Both the position numbers and the translations under genes were made by a program. From NCBI GenBank assembly GCA_014526335.1, contig JACTAT010000060.1, positions 8,039,686 to 8,103,685 on the forward strand: a DNA stretch of 64,000 nucleotides, given 5' to 3'. Below the pieces are notes generated by a model, which ran no database searches, was not told where the DNA came from, and saw only the letters and a program-made list of their open reading frames with translations. This stretch comes from Chrysaora quinquecirrha (lineage: Eukaryota > Cnidaria > Scyphozoa > Semaeostomeae > Pelagiidae). Positions 1 through 13,000 of this stretch are shown here, in pieces (position 1 is the first letter of the stretch; each line of letters begins with the position of its first letter).

Positions 1-1057
1 CAAATCACGTCTAAAATCATTCTTTTATGCATATTACAAAATACTTAACGTATCACTACACTATAAAATAAGCAAGGCATAAAAAAGGGAAATTATGGGC
101 GGTATGGCCTATGGGACAAGAATAACTTTTTGGAACAGTACATCCAATACAGGAGTGGTTTTTTGGAAAAGGACTTAGAAGTTTTTTGAAGCATATGGGT
201 ACAAATCAATCCATGATAAAAATATCTAGACCGAGAAAAGCACCAAGGCACTGGCCAAACGATCAAACATTGTTTGTCTAACACTTGAAATTTGCTCATC
301 AAGCAAAATGTTTTACTGTTTGACCATCTCGCAAAACATTGTTCGTTAACATTTCTTGCTTGCGTCAAGCAAAAAATGTTTGACGCAAGTTGTGGAAGGT
401 TAAGTAATTCTTGGACTGTTTCTAAAACATTGTCCAGCAAATTTTTTGCTTATCAAGAAATATTTTACGATGTGGCAAAACGATCAAACACTATTTGCCC
501 ATTATTGAAATTTGCTTATCAAAGCGAAATGTTTTATACCGTTTGGTCATGTCGATAAACATTGTTCGGCAAACATTTCTTGTCTGCGTCAAGCGAAAAT
601 GTTTTCAACTCTTTCTAAAACAATTCCCGGGAATTCTGCTACACAATGTTCGATCGCTTTTGTCTGACGCAAGAAAACACGTTTGACGAGCATTGTTTGA
701 GACGTGGCCAAACGGTAAACGTTTTGCTTGGCGTCTTACAAACAATGTTTGATCTTTCTTTAAGGGCCTTACGGTCTTATTAAAACTAGGCACCGACAAC
801 CTAAAGCATAAACCTGCATTGCTTCGAAGGCGTAAACCATTAATGTTTAATATATCCATAAATATGTACAACGATATGATCTGCCCTTTTAAAGCAACTA
901 ATTTGTGCAGTTCTCTTCTAACAAGCTACAGCAAATACTATTACCAAACCTGTCTCATATTTACCTACTTAATCCACCGATTAAAACTTGCCAAAGTTTT
1001 TCGTGTAAGCAAATCCCAGCACGTACTTCTTTAATAAATTTCTTCCACAAGCAGGAG
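1..1057. other. 3' flank of the laminin gene
   Basis: No gene seen. It holds laminin 3' untranslated and downstream sequence next to the stop at 1058, and a large degenerate Harbinger-like MITE at about 242-770. Confidence 0.5.
242..770. mobile_element. Harbinger-like MITE, degenerate or composite
   Basis: Starts GGCACTGGCCAAACGATC and ends near GGGCCTTA. The interior is full of the family's words (CAAACATTG, AAATGTTTGAC, GTGGCCAAACGG) in both orientations. It is longer than the ~300-bp copies, so it may be two copies merged. Confidence 0.65.
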
Positions 1058-4000
1058 TTAATTCTTGTTACAGCTGCTGAGTCTACTTGATGTTTGCTCA
1101 AATTTTGTAATTAGATTATCGAGTTCTGTCTCGAGATTAGCTGCTTCTGTTTGAAGATTTGTTAGTTCTGTGTTTTGTGCAATGAATTGTGCCAACAACC
1201 CTGAAAGAAGGAGTTAGATATGAGATACAGGCAAATCACAAAAACATACAAAACACGTAAAGAATGAAAAGAGAAAACTTCTCTTGGGTGTTGGTTAGTT
1301 ATGGGGAAAGGCCAATAATTAGAAAACTACAGCAACTTCTAGTACAAATTTTGCTTAAAAATAGGCCCTAGACAGTTGCGTCAATAGGCCCTAAACGAGC
1401 CCCAACCAAGGAAGGAAAATAGTAGGTATTTGCACATATATTCGTTACTTATAGACTATTGTATTTATCATATAATATAATATATATATTCGATCCCCTT
1501 TCAAAGCAAAGGAAAGCAAGATCTAGTTTAATTTTTGCTTTTTTCAAATTTTTACAGGTAAAAATTTTCAGAGAACCAGTACAGGATAAACTATATTTCA
1601 GGACACAGTTCTTTACAAGAAGGACGAGCTGAAAGATGGCTACAGTTCTAGAGCTCTAGGGACCAAAACGTGGAAATAATGAGAGCTAAAAGGGGTCTAG
1701 TTATTTTTGATTGGATTATTAAGCAATGTGACGTTTGAGGTTAGAATAAAGATACAGTATGGTAGTCTTCTAAGGCTAAATAATGCAGCCTGATGTTTAC
1801 TGCTAATCACTGCCTCGACAACTATGCAAACTACGCCTTATAGTAGAAAAGATATTATTATTAGAATCAACTGACTTACTCTCAGCTTCAGTTACATCAT
1901 TAAGCAATTGAGTTGCATTGTTCTTTGCATATTGAACTTCGTTGTACTGTGTTGTTGTCGTTGCAGATGCGGTGTTGATTTGAGATGTAAGGGCTGAAAT
2001 CTTTGTGAATTGGACTCATGCGTCTGCGAAAAGAAATGTTTATTTCGAGGATTCTTAGGATTCAGGATAGGCAAATATGAAAGAGGAAAAGCTTTTAAAC
2101 GATGCCCAAAAAGAGCAGACAACAGGGCCTAAAAGCTTAGACAAAATAGATTTGAAAAAGCTAAAGTCAATTTGCTCCAATACAGATAGATAAGAAAATA
2201 AAAGAAATGAACAAAAACACCAGCAGTTAAGTGAGTGAATAAAAGAAGGAATTAATGACAGAGCGAATGGAAAACTAATTAAATATGCAAAAGAAAGAAT
2301 AAATAGAAAATTAAAGCAGTCATAGAAAGAACGAACCAAAGAAAGAAAAAGTCAGTGAATTACTGAATTAATGAATTAATGAAAGAATGAATAGAAGGGT
2401 AGATGGATGATACAATGAATGATTGAGTGAATGACCTAATGGATGAATTAACGAATGGATAAAGATGTGGAAGTGTGAAACAAATGAAGAATGAATGTTT
2501 GCATGATTGAAAGAATAAATGAAAGATGGAATGAATGAAAAAATAAAAGAATAAGCGAATGACTGAAGGAAAGAACGAATGGATAAACATAATTTTCAAT
2601 TGATAATAATTAAAACATGTATGTAATAAACTAACCGCCAAACTGTGAGCTGATGAGTTTTGTGCAGATTGTGCTATCAACGTGGTATTATCAACAATCT
2701 TTTTGGCATCAGAAAAGCATTGCATACTTGCATCGACCTGCTTCGTAGTGGTATTAACTAATGCCAAAGTTGTTTCACCAGTCCCCTGTAAATTTCTAAA
2801 TTGATTCTCGACCTACGAAAACAAGAAAACAGTTCAAGTTAAAATTAGAGGCCAGAATACATTTTTTCAAATTCAAAGTATTTTCTTGGTTTATAGATAG
2901 ATAGCTTGTCTGCTTGATGACGACAGAAAATGACCAAGCTTTATATGATCAGCTTCGAGCCGTCCAATGATTGTATTTCTCAGAATCTGAAGCGTCCTTT
3001 GAAACACTCCAGCAACAAAGACTCAATGACGAACATTCTGGTGTACGTCTCCAACTTAAATGCATTTTCCAGCTGAAGCATGCCACAAAGATAAGCACTG
3101 CAATGCACAAGAACGGCACTTGGTCTTTAAATAACACCGGTCGGACCCAAAATAACGTAGTCGCATGTTGGACACTGGCCAAATCATCAAGCAATGCTGG
3201 TCAACAAATCTGAGGTGTTTGTTACAAGGAATGTTTGACAATTAAGCCACGTCGCAAAATAATGCTTGACGAGAAGAATCAGCTCAGCAATGTTTTTGAA
3301 GATTTTAAAATGCATTTTCTGCTTGTGATCCTTTTATTTCTTAAAGATCATAAGATGAGCAAACAACTGATGATGATCAAAGGATGATCTGAACATGTCT
3401 CGAAAGTTAAAAATGTCGTTTTTCATGTCGAATTCTTCTAATATGCTGTTTTCTAGTCTCAAAAAGATATGCTACAGAAGAAATAAAATCAGCCGATAAA
3501 GCAGTTTTAGGTTGTGTTAGGCCCTGGCCAAATGATCAAACTTTGTTGGTCCAAGATTTGAGATTTGCTTGTCAAGCAAAATGTTTGACCGTTTGGCCAC
3601 GTCCAAAAACATTGCTCGTCCAACATTTTTTGCGTGCGTCAAGCAAAAAATGTTTTTGAGCTTTTTCAAAAACATCACGCCACAAATTTTGCTTGTTTTT
3701 CCTAGTCAAGTGATGTTTGATCGTTTCGCCGTCTTTCCTACATTGCTTATCAAACATTTCTTTTGTTTTTGACAAAGTGAACAACTCGCAACATTTCACC
3801 AACTACAAACATTTCTTAGCAACAAGTTGTTCGTGCTTGTGCATTAGCAATGATATCGTTGTTGGACAGCCATGTTTTGGACGTGGCCAAACGGTCAAAC
3901 ATTTGTTGTAAAAAACAAATATGAAATGTTGGACCAACAATGTTTGATCGTTTGGCAAGGGTATTAGTCAGTTGTACTCACCGTTCCAGTGATGTTTTTA

Positions 4001-7000
4001 ATTTCTTTCGATTTCAAATCATTACTCGCTTGTGTTGCTTTAGTTGTGTTGCGAATACTTTCTGCTTGCGTCAGTGATGTACTAACACTGTTTATGTCAT
4101 TTAGAGTGGTCTGTGATGCATTTCTAAAATTAAGACGAAAAAGATTGTTAAGAAATATGAAATCAATCATGAAAGGCTAAATGGTTTATATTTATTGGTT
4201 AGGAAATCTATAACTTTTAATGCTGTCTGTTCTTAATAAATGAATGCTCTTACATGCGGGTACTTTGTTGTACATTATAACACAACCCTTTTTACTTTAA
4301 GATTAAAACAGGGCAGCGGACTGGCAGGGATGCTAGGTTGCGATTGCAACCCGGGCCTTCTTGTTATAGGGTCTTTAACAAACTGTTTCTGTTGTTTCTT
4401 GAGCAAATCTCTTCGATTTCTTGGGATTTCGAAGAGATTTGGATGGGTTTCGCTCAGTCTGAAAACAGTTGGAAATAACAGACATTGTTTCTCAATGCAA
4501 ATAATTGGAAAGAAGTAAAAATAAAAAGATAATCAGCATATGCGCAAGAAAATATGGAAGCAAGAAAATATAGAAATGCGAAAATATGTATAAAAGGGAG
4601 ACGATTTTGCCATCGAAATATCCCAAATAAGAAAAGAAGTATTAACATGAACAGTAGCCCTTGCCTTGAATTGATTTTTTACAGAGGAGCTCGCTAGAAG
4701 CAACTAACAAGACAAATTGCTATAGTGAAAACAGGCCCCTTTTACTGGAAATAGCAACCCTTGAGATTCGCTGCCAGTCCGCCTCTGTTATTGACAGGTG
4801 TCTCCTTATAGTTTAGCCACAGCAAAACTCTTCTATTACCATTCAATTTTAAAAGTATTTTTAAAGAAAATCTTTCACATTAAATTTCTGCCAGTGACAG
4901 CCTGGGGCTGTGATGGACCGATAGACTTGCAGCTACAGAATAACATGGTCTTAAAATCTATTTATGGTCTTGCTCCTGGTCCGGTTAACTGTATCTGAAC
5001 TTTTCACAAAGAATTCGAGTCACTGTTTGTGTAATCCTAAAATAGATCTTAATGTTTCACTTATGAGAACATGTAATTGCCAGCGGGGATTTCTCTGTCG
5101 TGTTGCCGTGGCCTTGAACAGCTTTGTCTTATGAGAAAGCAACCTCTTCAAGACAAATCAAGGATTTATTCAAATAATTTGTTAAACCAGAAGTTTAGAA
5201 CTTATTTAACTGTAAACCATTAATTTTTTGCACGACCCTCTCAAAAACAGTCGCTCTGACTGATGGGGCAACATTGGATAAATGAAAACCTACTGTAAAT
5301 AAATGGTTGATGGATAATATTGGTTGCATAAACGCGTGCTAGCTTTCTAATTACTTATTGTTTGATGATAGAGCAAAGGCTTTAAACAGGACCCTTACCT
5401 TAAATAAAGCAGCTGATCTTTCTGTTGCAGCTGCATTCGTTTGCAACGTCACACCACTGACAAGCATCTGACTCGCAGATTCTGACGCAGCATTCGCAGC
5501 AGTTCTGCGGCTATTCACCGTCGTTTCTGCTTGATTAAGTGTCGCCTGCGCAGTACTCAGCAATGTCTTTGCCTCCGCATGAGTCGTTGCAGTTGCGTTG
5601 AGTAAAACTTTGGTTGCTTGTACAATGGTATTAATTGATGTTAGTTCAGCAGAATTTGCTTGGAATGTTGTCTGGAAATCATTGTTGATGAAATTTCTTG
5701 CTTTTGTACGCTCAGCTGCAGCGGTTGAGAGACTTGTCATGGCATTGGCAATATCTGTTGCTGCTTGTGCTATGCTTTGATTTGCAGCTTGTATCTAAAA
5801 ATGATTACAAAAGCAATTAAAAATAGTTCTTCATTTAAACTCCTTTCACTCCCCTCCCCTCCATCCATTGTGTGCCCTCAATGCTCTCAATCTTAATCAA
5901 TCTCAATCTCAAAGATATTTCTGCTTCAGCCCCCTTCATCTTCAAGACCTGTCCCGGGTGAAAGGTCTCTTTGCAAAGCGTCCTTAAAACCTAGGTCCAA
6001 GGGCCATCTGTCCAAAAAGCACTTGGGTAAAAAAGCCTTTTCCAGTCTCTTTAAGGCCTATCTGCGAAAAAGCGTACGAGATTTCTATTATAAAAGGACT
6101 TCCAAGGGGTTTCCAAGAAAACAATAGGACTTGCAGCAAAGGTGTACGAGACTTCCAAGGAATGAATCGCCCCTCGCCCAACTGTACATTACGAACAGTT
6201 ATCAAGGATCTTTTTTTACCGAAAGATCTCTCTACAGAGAATCTCTTTTTTTCCCAAGGCTTTTGTTATTCCTTGGAGCATAGAATTAACAGAAACAATC
6301 ACGAATTAATGGTTTCTTTAAGAAATATCCAATCTCTGCGAAGTCCAAAGTTTTCAGAATTCTGTGGGTTTTGAATCCCCGATCAAACAAATTCGAATTG
6401 ATTATGCTTACAAAAATTTGTCGTGTTAAGCATACTTTAGCATATTTACATTGAATATGATATTTAGTTACTCCCTTCTTAGCTCTACCTATTTTAGGTA
6501 ATACCCTGCAGCATCACTGGATGCTACCTACGAAGGTAATTCCCACATGCTTCTGAGTATTACCATAAATGTCATAGATATTAAAGTAGAAAAATATTAT
6601 AAAAAGTTCACTTGGTTTAAGTACAAAAATTGGTAGATTTTAGTTAGAGTTGTTAGAGAGTTGGTTGATTAGAGAACACAGAAAAGCACAGATCAAAGCT
6701 TCTCTCTAGCTGGTATTCTGCGACACGCACGCAAGTAAAGTCTACAAAATTTGGGTGAGATCATTTCATTTATTCTTTGGTTGTATAGTTAGATTAGTTT
6801 TAATTGGTGATTCGTACAAATCCATGTTTTGCCAAAATTTAAACTCACTAACCTGGTTATAATTCTGAACTGTCGTAGTGTACACAAATTGTCCAGTAGC
6901 ATTATTATTTCTTGATGAAGCCAGAAGACCATTAGCCATGGTAGTGACAGATTCTGGGCTTGCAGTAGCAGGCAGATTGAAAGTGAAAGTAGAAATCTGT

Positions 7001-10000
7001 AGATTGTTGAACGGAGATGGAAATGAAGACGGTGTACTCGAATCTAAGCTCACAGTCCCATTGAATGTCGATGTTGATGTGAAGTATTGTTCAGTGACTG
7101 CTAATTGGGATTCAGATTTGTTTATTGAGCTTTCAAATGTTATGATACTTGCTTCAATCTACGAAAAAATAGAAGAAGCATCATAAACTATTCAAGGACA
7201 TCACAACATATGTAACATATAAAACAGAACATTCAAAACTCTTAGCTAGACTCATCAAAAGCGAAGGTAAAGGTGAAATAGTGTATTAAGCGCCAGTTGG
7301 TAGGATCTCAGTAATAGGTTAACTCATTGAGACCTCGACCCTTGCTGTGAAACTCGAAACCGAAGAACTCGCTGAACTTCTGACACTACGAGCAAGCTGG
7401 ATTAGGCCACAACAACACAGCACTTTCAAAGCTCAGAGGCTGCTCTTTGCTAAATGCAGCAAGATCGTTCACAGGTTCTCTAAACAAGCTAAATTCATTA
7501 ATGATTCTATACAGCTTCCAAGTTCATTGTTGTCCAATACTATGCTTTGCCTATATAATGCCTAGTCCAGTTCCAATTCCCACAGCTGGGACTATTACCC
7601 TGAAGCTGTGCGGGCACATTTCCTACTGAAGTTGTTCCCCAGCCGGAATCTCTCACATGGATTGCCAAGCCGAAGCTGTAACATAAGGGTGGCGGCACTT
7701 ACTCAGTCGAAAGTTAGGGAGTGTCGAACCCATGACTACGAAAGAGCATGAGACGTGAGAGGGATGAATGCTAGCCGCTACGCTAAACTACCCTTCAAAA
7801 TCGTTGCTATAGACTCTCTACAATATATTCTCTGCTCTCTACTTCATTGATGAGATTGATGCTGTTATCCGCTGCATATAACACCCCCCTCCCCCCCCCC
7901 CCACATTCGGAGCAGTCCGCGCTGTCTCAGCTGTTACTGGGGCTTCAATTCATTTCAATTAAAGATTATGATTTTTAAGGTATAAAAATCACCTGTTTAA
8001 ACTGCGTCTCTTTTGCCTTTGTATTATATTGTGCTCCTTCAAATACGGTCGAAGCATAACTCAAGTTTCCATTCAAATAGACCAGCTGCGAATTTATTTG
8101 AGAATACGACATCCCCCCGAATTTGGCCAACAATGTATTCGTTTTTGCCGTCAAATTCGCCAAGCTTGCCGTCTCCGCAGCTATGTAACGTTGCCAATTA
8201 TCGTAGCAAGGTTCATGGCATAGTGCACAATCAGGAGGAGTGCCTAAAATAGATTATACGTAATAAAGATTAGTCTAGGGCAAGTTCTTCTGAACCTCGA
8301 AGACCTTCCAAATTTTGAAAACAGAAAGCTGCTAAAACAGAATCCCTGATTTTAAAAAAACACGAATTCTGCAAAAACTGAAAACTTTTGCCCCGAAATT
8401 CTTGCTTTACTCGTCCCCATATGGGTGGATTTCGGGCCCTGAAATTCTCTAAACATGGGTATGATTTTAACCAAAACCCAATATAAGAGAGTGGGTAAGA
8501 AAAAACTGCAAACGTTCACCTTATTTGAGTAAAAATAGTGTTTGTATGGCGTCAAACATGTTCGTAGTATAATCTCAATTAATGATAATGATAATAATAA
8601 TAAGTCCTAGAAAGTCTTATTACTCTCATAAAACACTTAGTATGACTCATTATGTAGGGTCCACATTTTAAATGGGTAGGTCTGTAAAATCTGGGCGGCA
8701 TCACCCATCCATAACTCGTGTACCCTCACCCCCTGAGTATAGGGACATCTCCGCTTTTTCTCGCAAAGGATAGAGCAATTAGAAACTAATCAAAGACAAC
8801 TAAAAACCTCCCCAAACAGAGCCATAGCAACTGAATGAGGAAGCTGTTGGCGCGTCAAGCCCCCAAAAATTTCAACATTATCTACATACAGAAAAACTAG
8901 TTACTTGAAGACCTCTACAAAATTAAAATTCGTTGTGATGAAACAAAGAAAAGAAATAATCATATGGAAATTACCGATTGCATTTGGTCCACACTGATCA
9001 CACTGCCTTCCACCATACAACCCTCCATTTCTGCTACTTTTACAAGCACATTGACCAGTTACTGCATCACATGTTGTATTTTCACGCGTGAAATTAGCAT
9101 TGCAATTACAAGCTGAAAATAAAGAAAACTGCATCAAAATCATCAAAAATTATTATAAAAACTACAACCAAAACAGACAACAGCTTACTAAAAGATTCAA
9201 CTTTTCAGACCTGACAACGGGGGGGGGGGGGTGGTCGTGCGTGACATGTTCCCTCGATGTTTCCCAGTTTAGCTACATCAGAAACATTGTAGCGCGTGAA
9301 GCAATTTGTAGCGAAAGACACGAAAATGTTTCTAGGAGAGAACAGAAACATTTCTTATCCCCGCCATTTGGAGGACATGTTGCTCGCTTTTCACTCGCAT
9401 GTTTTGCCATCCTTAGAGGCCCACCGAATGCAATGTCGCACTCAACATGCCTCCTAGTTTAGCCACAGCTTAATTGTTTATATCTAATATTATTCAAGAA
9501 TAAGGAGAGGATATGGACCGGTATCCTACGACATATTTACGAAAATTAGACTGCACACAAAACCTATCTCGGTGATGACTGGGAAGCGAATATCCTTCTC
9601 AGAACCCCGAAGGCTACACCAATGAAAATAGGCTAAAAAAGAGCTGCAATTTCACTTACGCAAACATCCTTTTGATAAATCGTAGAATCCGGGCAAACAT
9701 CGGTCACATTTTTCACCAGTTACTCTTGGTTTACAGCTGCAAGTTCCATTCTGAAATCAAATGTACAAACATAAAGAAGGGAATCAACTTTTGTTTTCTT
9801 ACAAAGCAATAACTCAAAGCTACAGTTTTTTAAGAGCATGATTTAAAAGGCACACTCAAATAGAAGAGGCTAAGAGCCCTGCCCAAATGATACAAAATTG
9901 TTCGTAAAACATAGAAGAATTGTTTAGTAAAACACAATGTTTGACCGTTTGGCCACAAAACATTGCTCATAAAAATTGTTTTTGTTTGATACAAGCATAA

Positions 10001-13000
10001 AATATTTTGGAAAAGCAATGCTGAGTGACGTTTGCTTGTCAAGCAATAAGCAATGTTTGTGACGTGACCTAACGGTCACACATTGTTTGAAAAGCAAATC
10101 TCAAATGTTTGACCAACAATGTTTGATCATTTGGCCAGGACTTAATAATTGCTTAAAAGTGAAAAAGATCTTTTTATTTGACATAACAAATGAGAAACAT
10201 AAGAACTAGCGATAGAAGTGATTGGTGCAACTAGAAATCAGGAAGAGCCAAGTAGTTCTGTTGTTTTTATTCTCATAAAATTTACAACGACAAAACAATT
10301 GACCAAAATTACCCCACAGGGAGCATAGCAACACTGAGACCATTTTGAATCAAATTTATTTTCTTATAACAACAACCTTTATAAGAAACACCAGGTTGAA
10401 ATTTGGGTTAGAATTTTTTGCTTTCTCCAGACCTATTTGAAGTTGACACAAGAAACCTTCACCAGCGTGAAGACCCTTGCCTGAAAACGTATTTTGAACA
10501 TGCTTTTGAGAAGGATAGGGGGTAATGAATTAGTGAAAAGGCACTTCAAAAGTAAGAAACAGGCAGACTGAAATCGAAGCCAAGTGTTCTTATAAGAAAA
10601 AAAGCGTGTAGTAATGAATCGAGAAGACTGTGACCTACGCATCAGTTGCTGTTGAAAATGTTGGATCCGGGTCGAATCACTGAGAGTGTCTTGTGAAGGT
10701 GAAATGGTGTTTTAGCGCCAGTCGCTAGGATCTCAGTAATAGGTTATTTAATTGAGACCTCGACCCTGGCTGTGACGCTACAGTGGCTGGGCTCGAACCC
10801 TGACCACAATGAGCTTCTTGTGTAACACTGCTGTCCCAAACTTCAAATAAACATTGGTTTTCAGTGTAATAAATGCGCAGTAATCTGGCACTGCTGACTA
10901 GTTTGTATTTTCCAACATTACATTTTTCTTACCCACCAACCACTAGTACGTAATAACCATGAAATGGTCTTAGAATAGATTAGACAGTCCTCAGAAATTT
11001 GGAACAAGTTTTAAAAACATTATTTATTTCGGACATTAACCTTTACACCCTCTTTTCAACATTCAATCTACGAAAAAACAATTCCAATGTTGGCATTTTT
11101 AGGTGTTTCATAAGTTCTGATCAGAGAATTTACTAGCAGCTCAGTTAAACCACAAGCCATCTTAATTTTAATACATGTAAAGGAAACTACATTCAGTGCC
11201 AGGTTCTTGCTGTATATGATCTAAATGATAAACATAAACACGACAATGAAGGCCTGATTCCCTACCTTGACATTTTGGTAAAATTGTACTCTCTGCAATT
11301 CCATAAAATCCACTTTGACACCATTCACAATTAGACCCTGTTGTATTATAGATGCATTTCAAGCATTGCCCGGTTGATCTGTTGCAATTGCCACTTACTC
11401 CATTATCTATGTTGTTGTTACAAATGCAGCGATTGCATCTACCACCAGGAATCTAAAAGAGGAGCAAAATTATATAATCTTGCAAAAAAAACCCAAAACT
11501 TGCTCCCTAATAGCTATACAAAACCCTGAAAGAATTCACGTTCAATGTGGACAAAAAGAAAAATTAAAGGCACTGATTATTCCAAGAAATGAAAACGGAT
11601 TCAAATTCAATTCCTTTACGTTTGTGGAACTTGCAGGTTCAAAAGTAACAGATTACTTAAGGAAATATATCCTGGTACCCCTTTCTTCTAATTTTTAGCT
11701 AAACAGCATTTTATACAGCAAGGAACATATGTTGATAATCATACGAATCACCTCAACTTATCTATTTATCTAATGGCATTAATTAATCTAGGATACCCTC
11801 AAATGCTACTTACAATACAGATTGAGACTGTAATCAAAAAAGCATCAACAATCAAATACACTTATGCATACATTTGGGTTGCCACTGTATCCATCAGCAC
11901 AGTTTTCACATCTTCTTCCTGTATAGCCTTGTTGACACGCAGTACAGTTGGGCTGGTCATCTGAACTTAACTCACACGTTGGTGAAAACTGGTTTGAAGC
12001 TCCAAGCCCACCTGGGCAGGGGCATGGTGAACAATCAGTGGATGTACCACGTGTTGCATTGCCATAGTAGCCAGACAAACATTGCTGGCAGTTATTACCT
12101 GCGTGGAAAAAAGACTCAGTTTATTAACATAATTCATTTGGCATCAATTAATGCGCTAAAAATCCGAAGCTGGGGTCAGCATTTTATATGGGACAATTTT
12201 CAAAAAATAACATGGAGCAGTTAAGTTCCATTGAGTGGAGCCCCCCCCCCCAGTTATTGAGAGAAAATTGAACTATTTACATTCTGGCATTTTTTTATGA
12301 ATATTCTGGCAGAGCACCCCTGGCGTCGTAGTCTTATCCAGCTGACTGGTGGTGTCCGAAGCTCAACCAGATCGGGACTCGAGCCCCAGCTACGGTAGCC
12401 TCGCGGCCAGGGGTTAAGGTCTCGATAAGTTAACCTGCTACTGAGACCATAGGAAGCCCAAACTGGAATGTGTCGTAAAAAAGCAATTAAAACAGAAATA
12501 GCACATATAGACTATATATATTATATAGAAGGCAAATAGTCAACACTATAGCAATTCAATTCAATGCTCGTATTATGTGACGCCAATATAATTCAATCGA
12601 ATGCTCTTATATGTAACACATGCTATTTGTGTTTTAATTGCTTTTTTACGATACATTCCAGTTTGGGCTTCCTGTGCTGAGACCCTAGCGACTAGGGGTA
12701 AATACACCATTTCACTTTCACCTTGATCACAAGGCTCTGACAGAACGATCAATTGCACTCTTTTTTTTATAAGAACAATTTCATAAGAACACGAGCATGG
12801 AATTTGCCCAGATTTTAAGAACAAATTAAGAACAAGCTGAGGCTGGCCTTTTCAAAACCCGCAAGAATATCAGCTAAATATGTAAGTAAGACAGTCAGAC
12901 TGAACGTAAAAAGCAAGAAACCAAGAAATAGACAAAATGCTGCATTTTCGCACAAACCTAGTACCACCCCAGGCATTCATTGAAAAATATAGCATTCGTA

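Larger units (their letters stand above)
1058..8200 (-). other. Laminin coiled-coil (domains II/I) and C-terminus, exons 21-27
   Basis: Begins at [15 protein letters not shown], the Cys-containing segment that opens the coiled coil of beta/gamma chains and links the trimer. About 500 residues follow, with heptad-like spacing and richness in A, T, N, Q, E and L, for example [20 protein letters not shown] near the end. The final SSCNKN-stop keeps a Cys close to the C-terminus, as beta and gamma chains do for their mutual disulfide. Exon 26 reads in the coil frame only if one base is added in the A-run at 2002-2004; otherwise a TGA at 2016-2018 is met. Exon 24 can use an acceptor at 4124/4125 or, in frame, at 4111. 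Confidence 0.8.
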
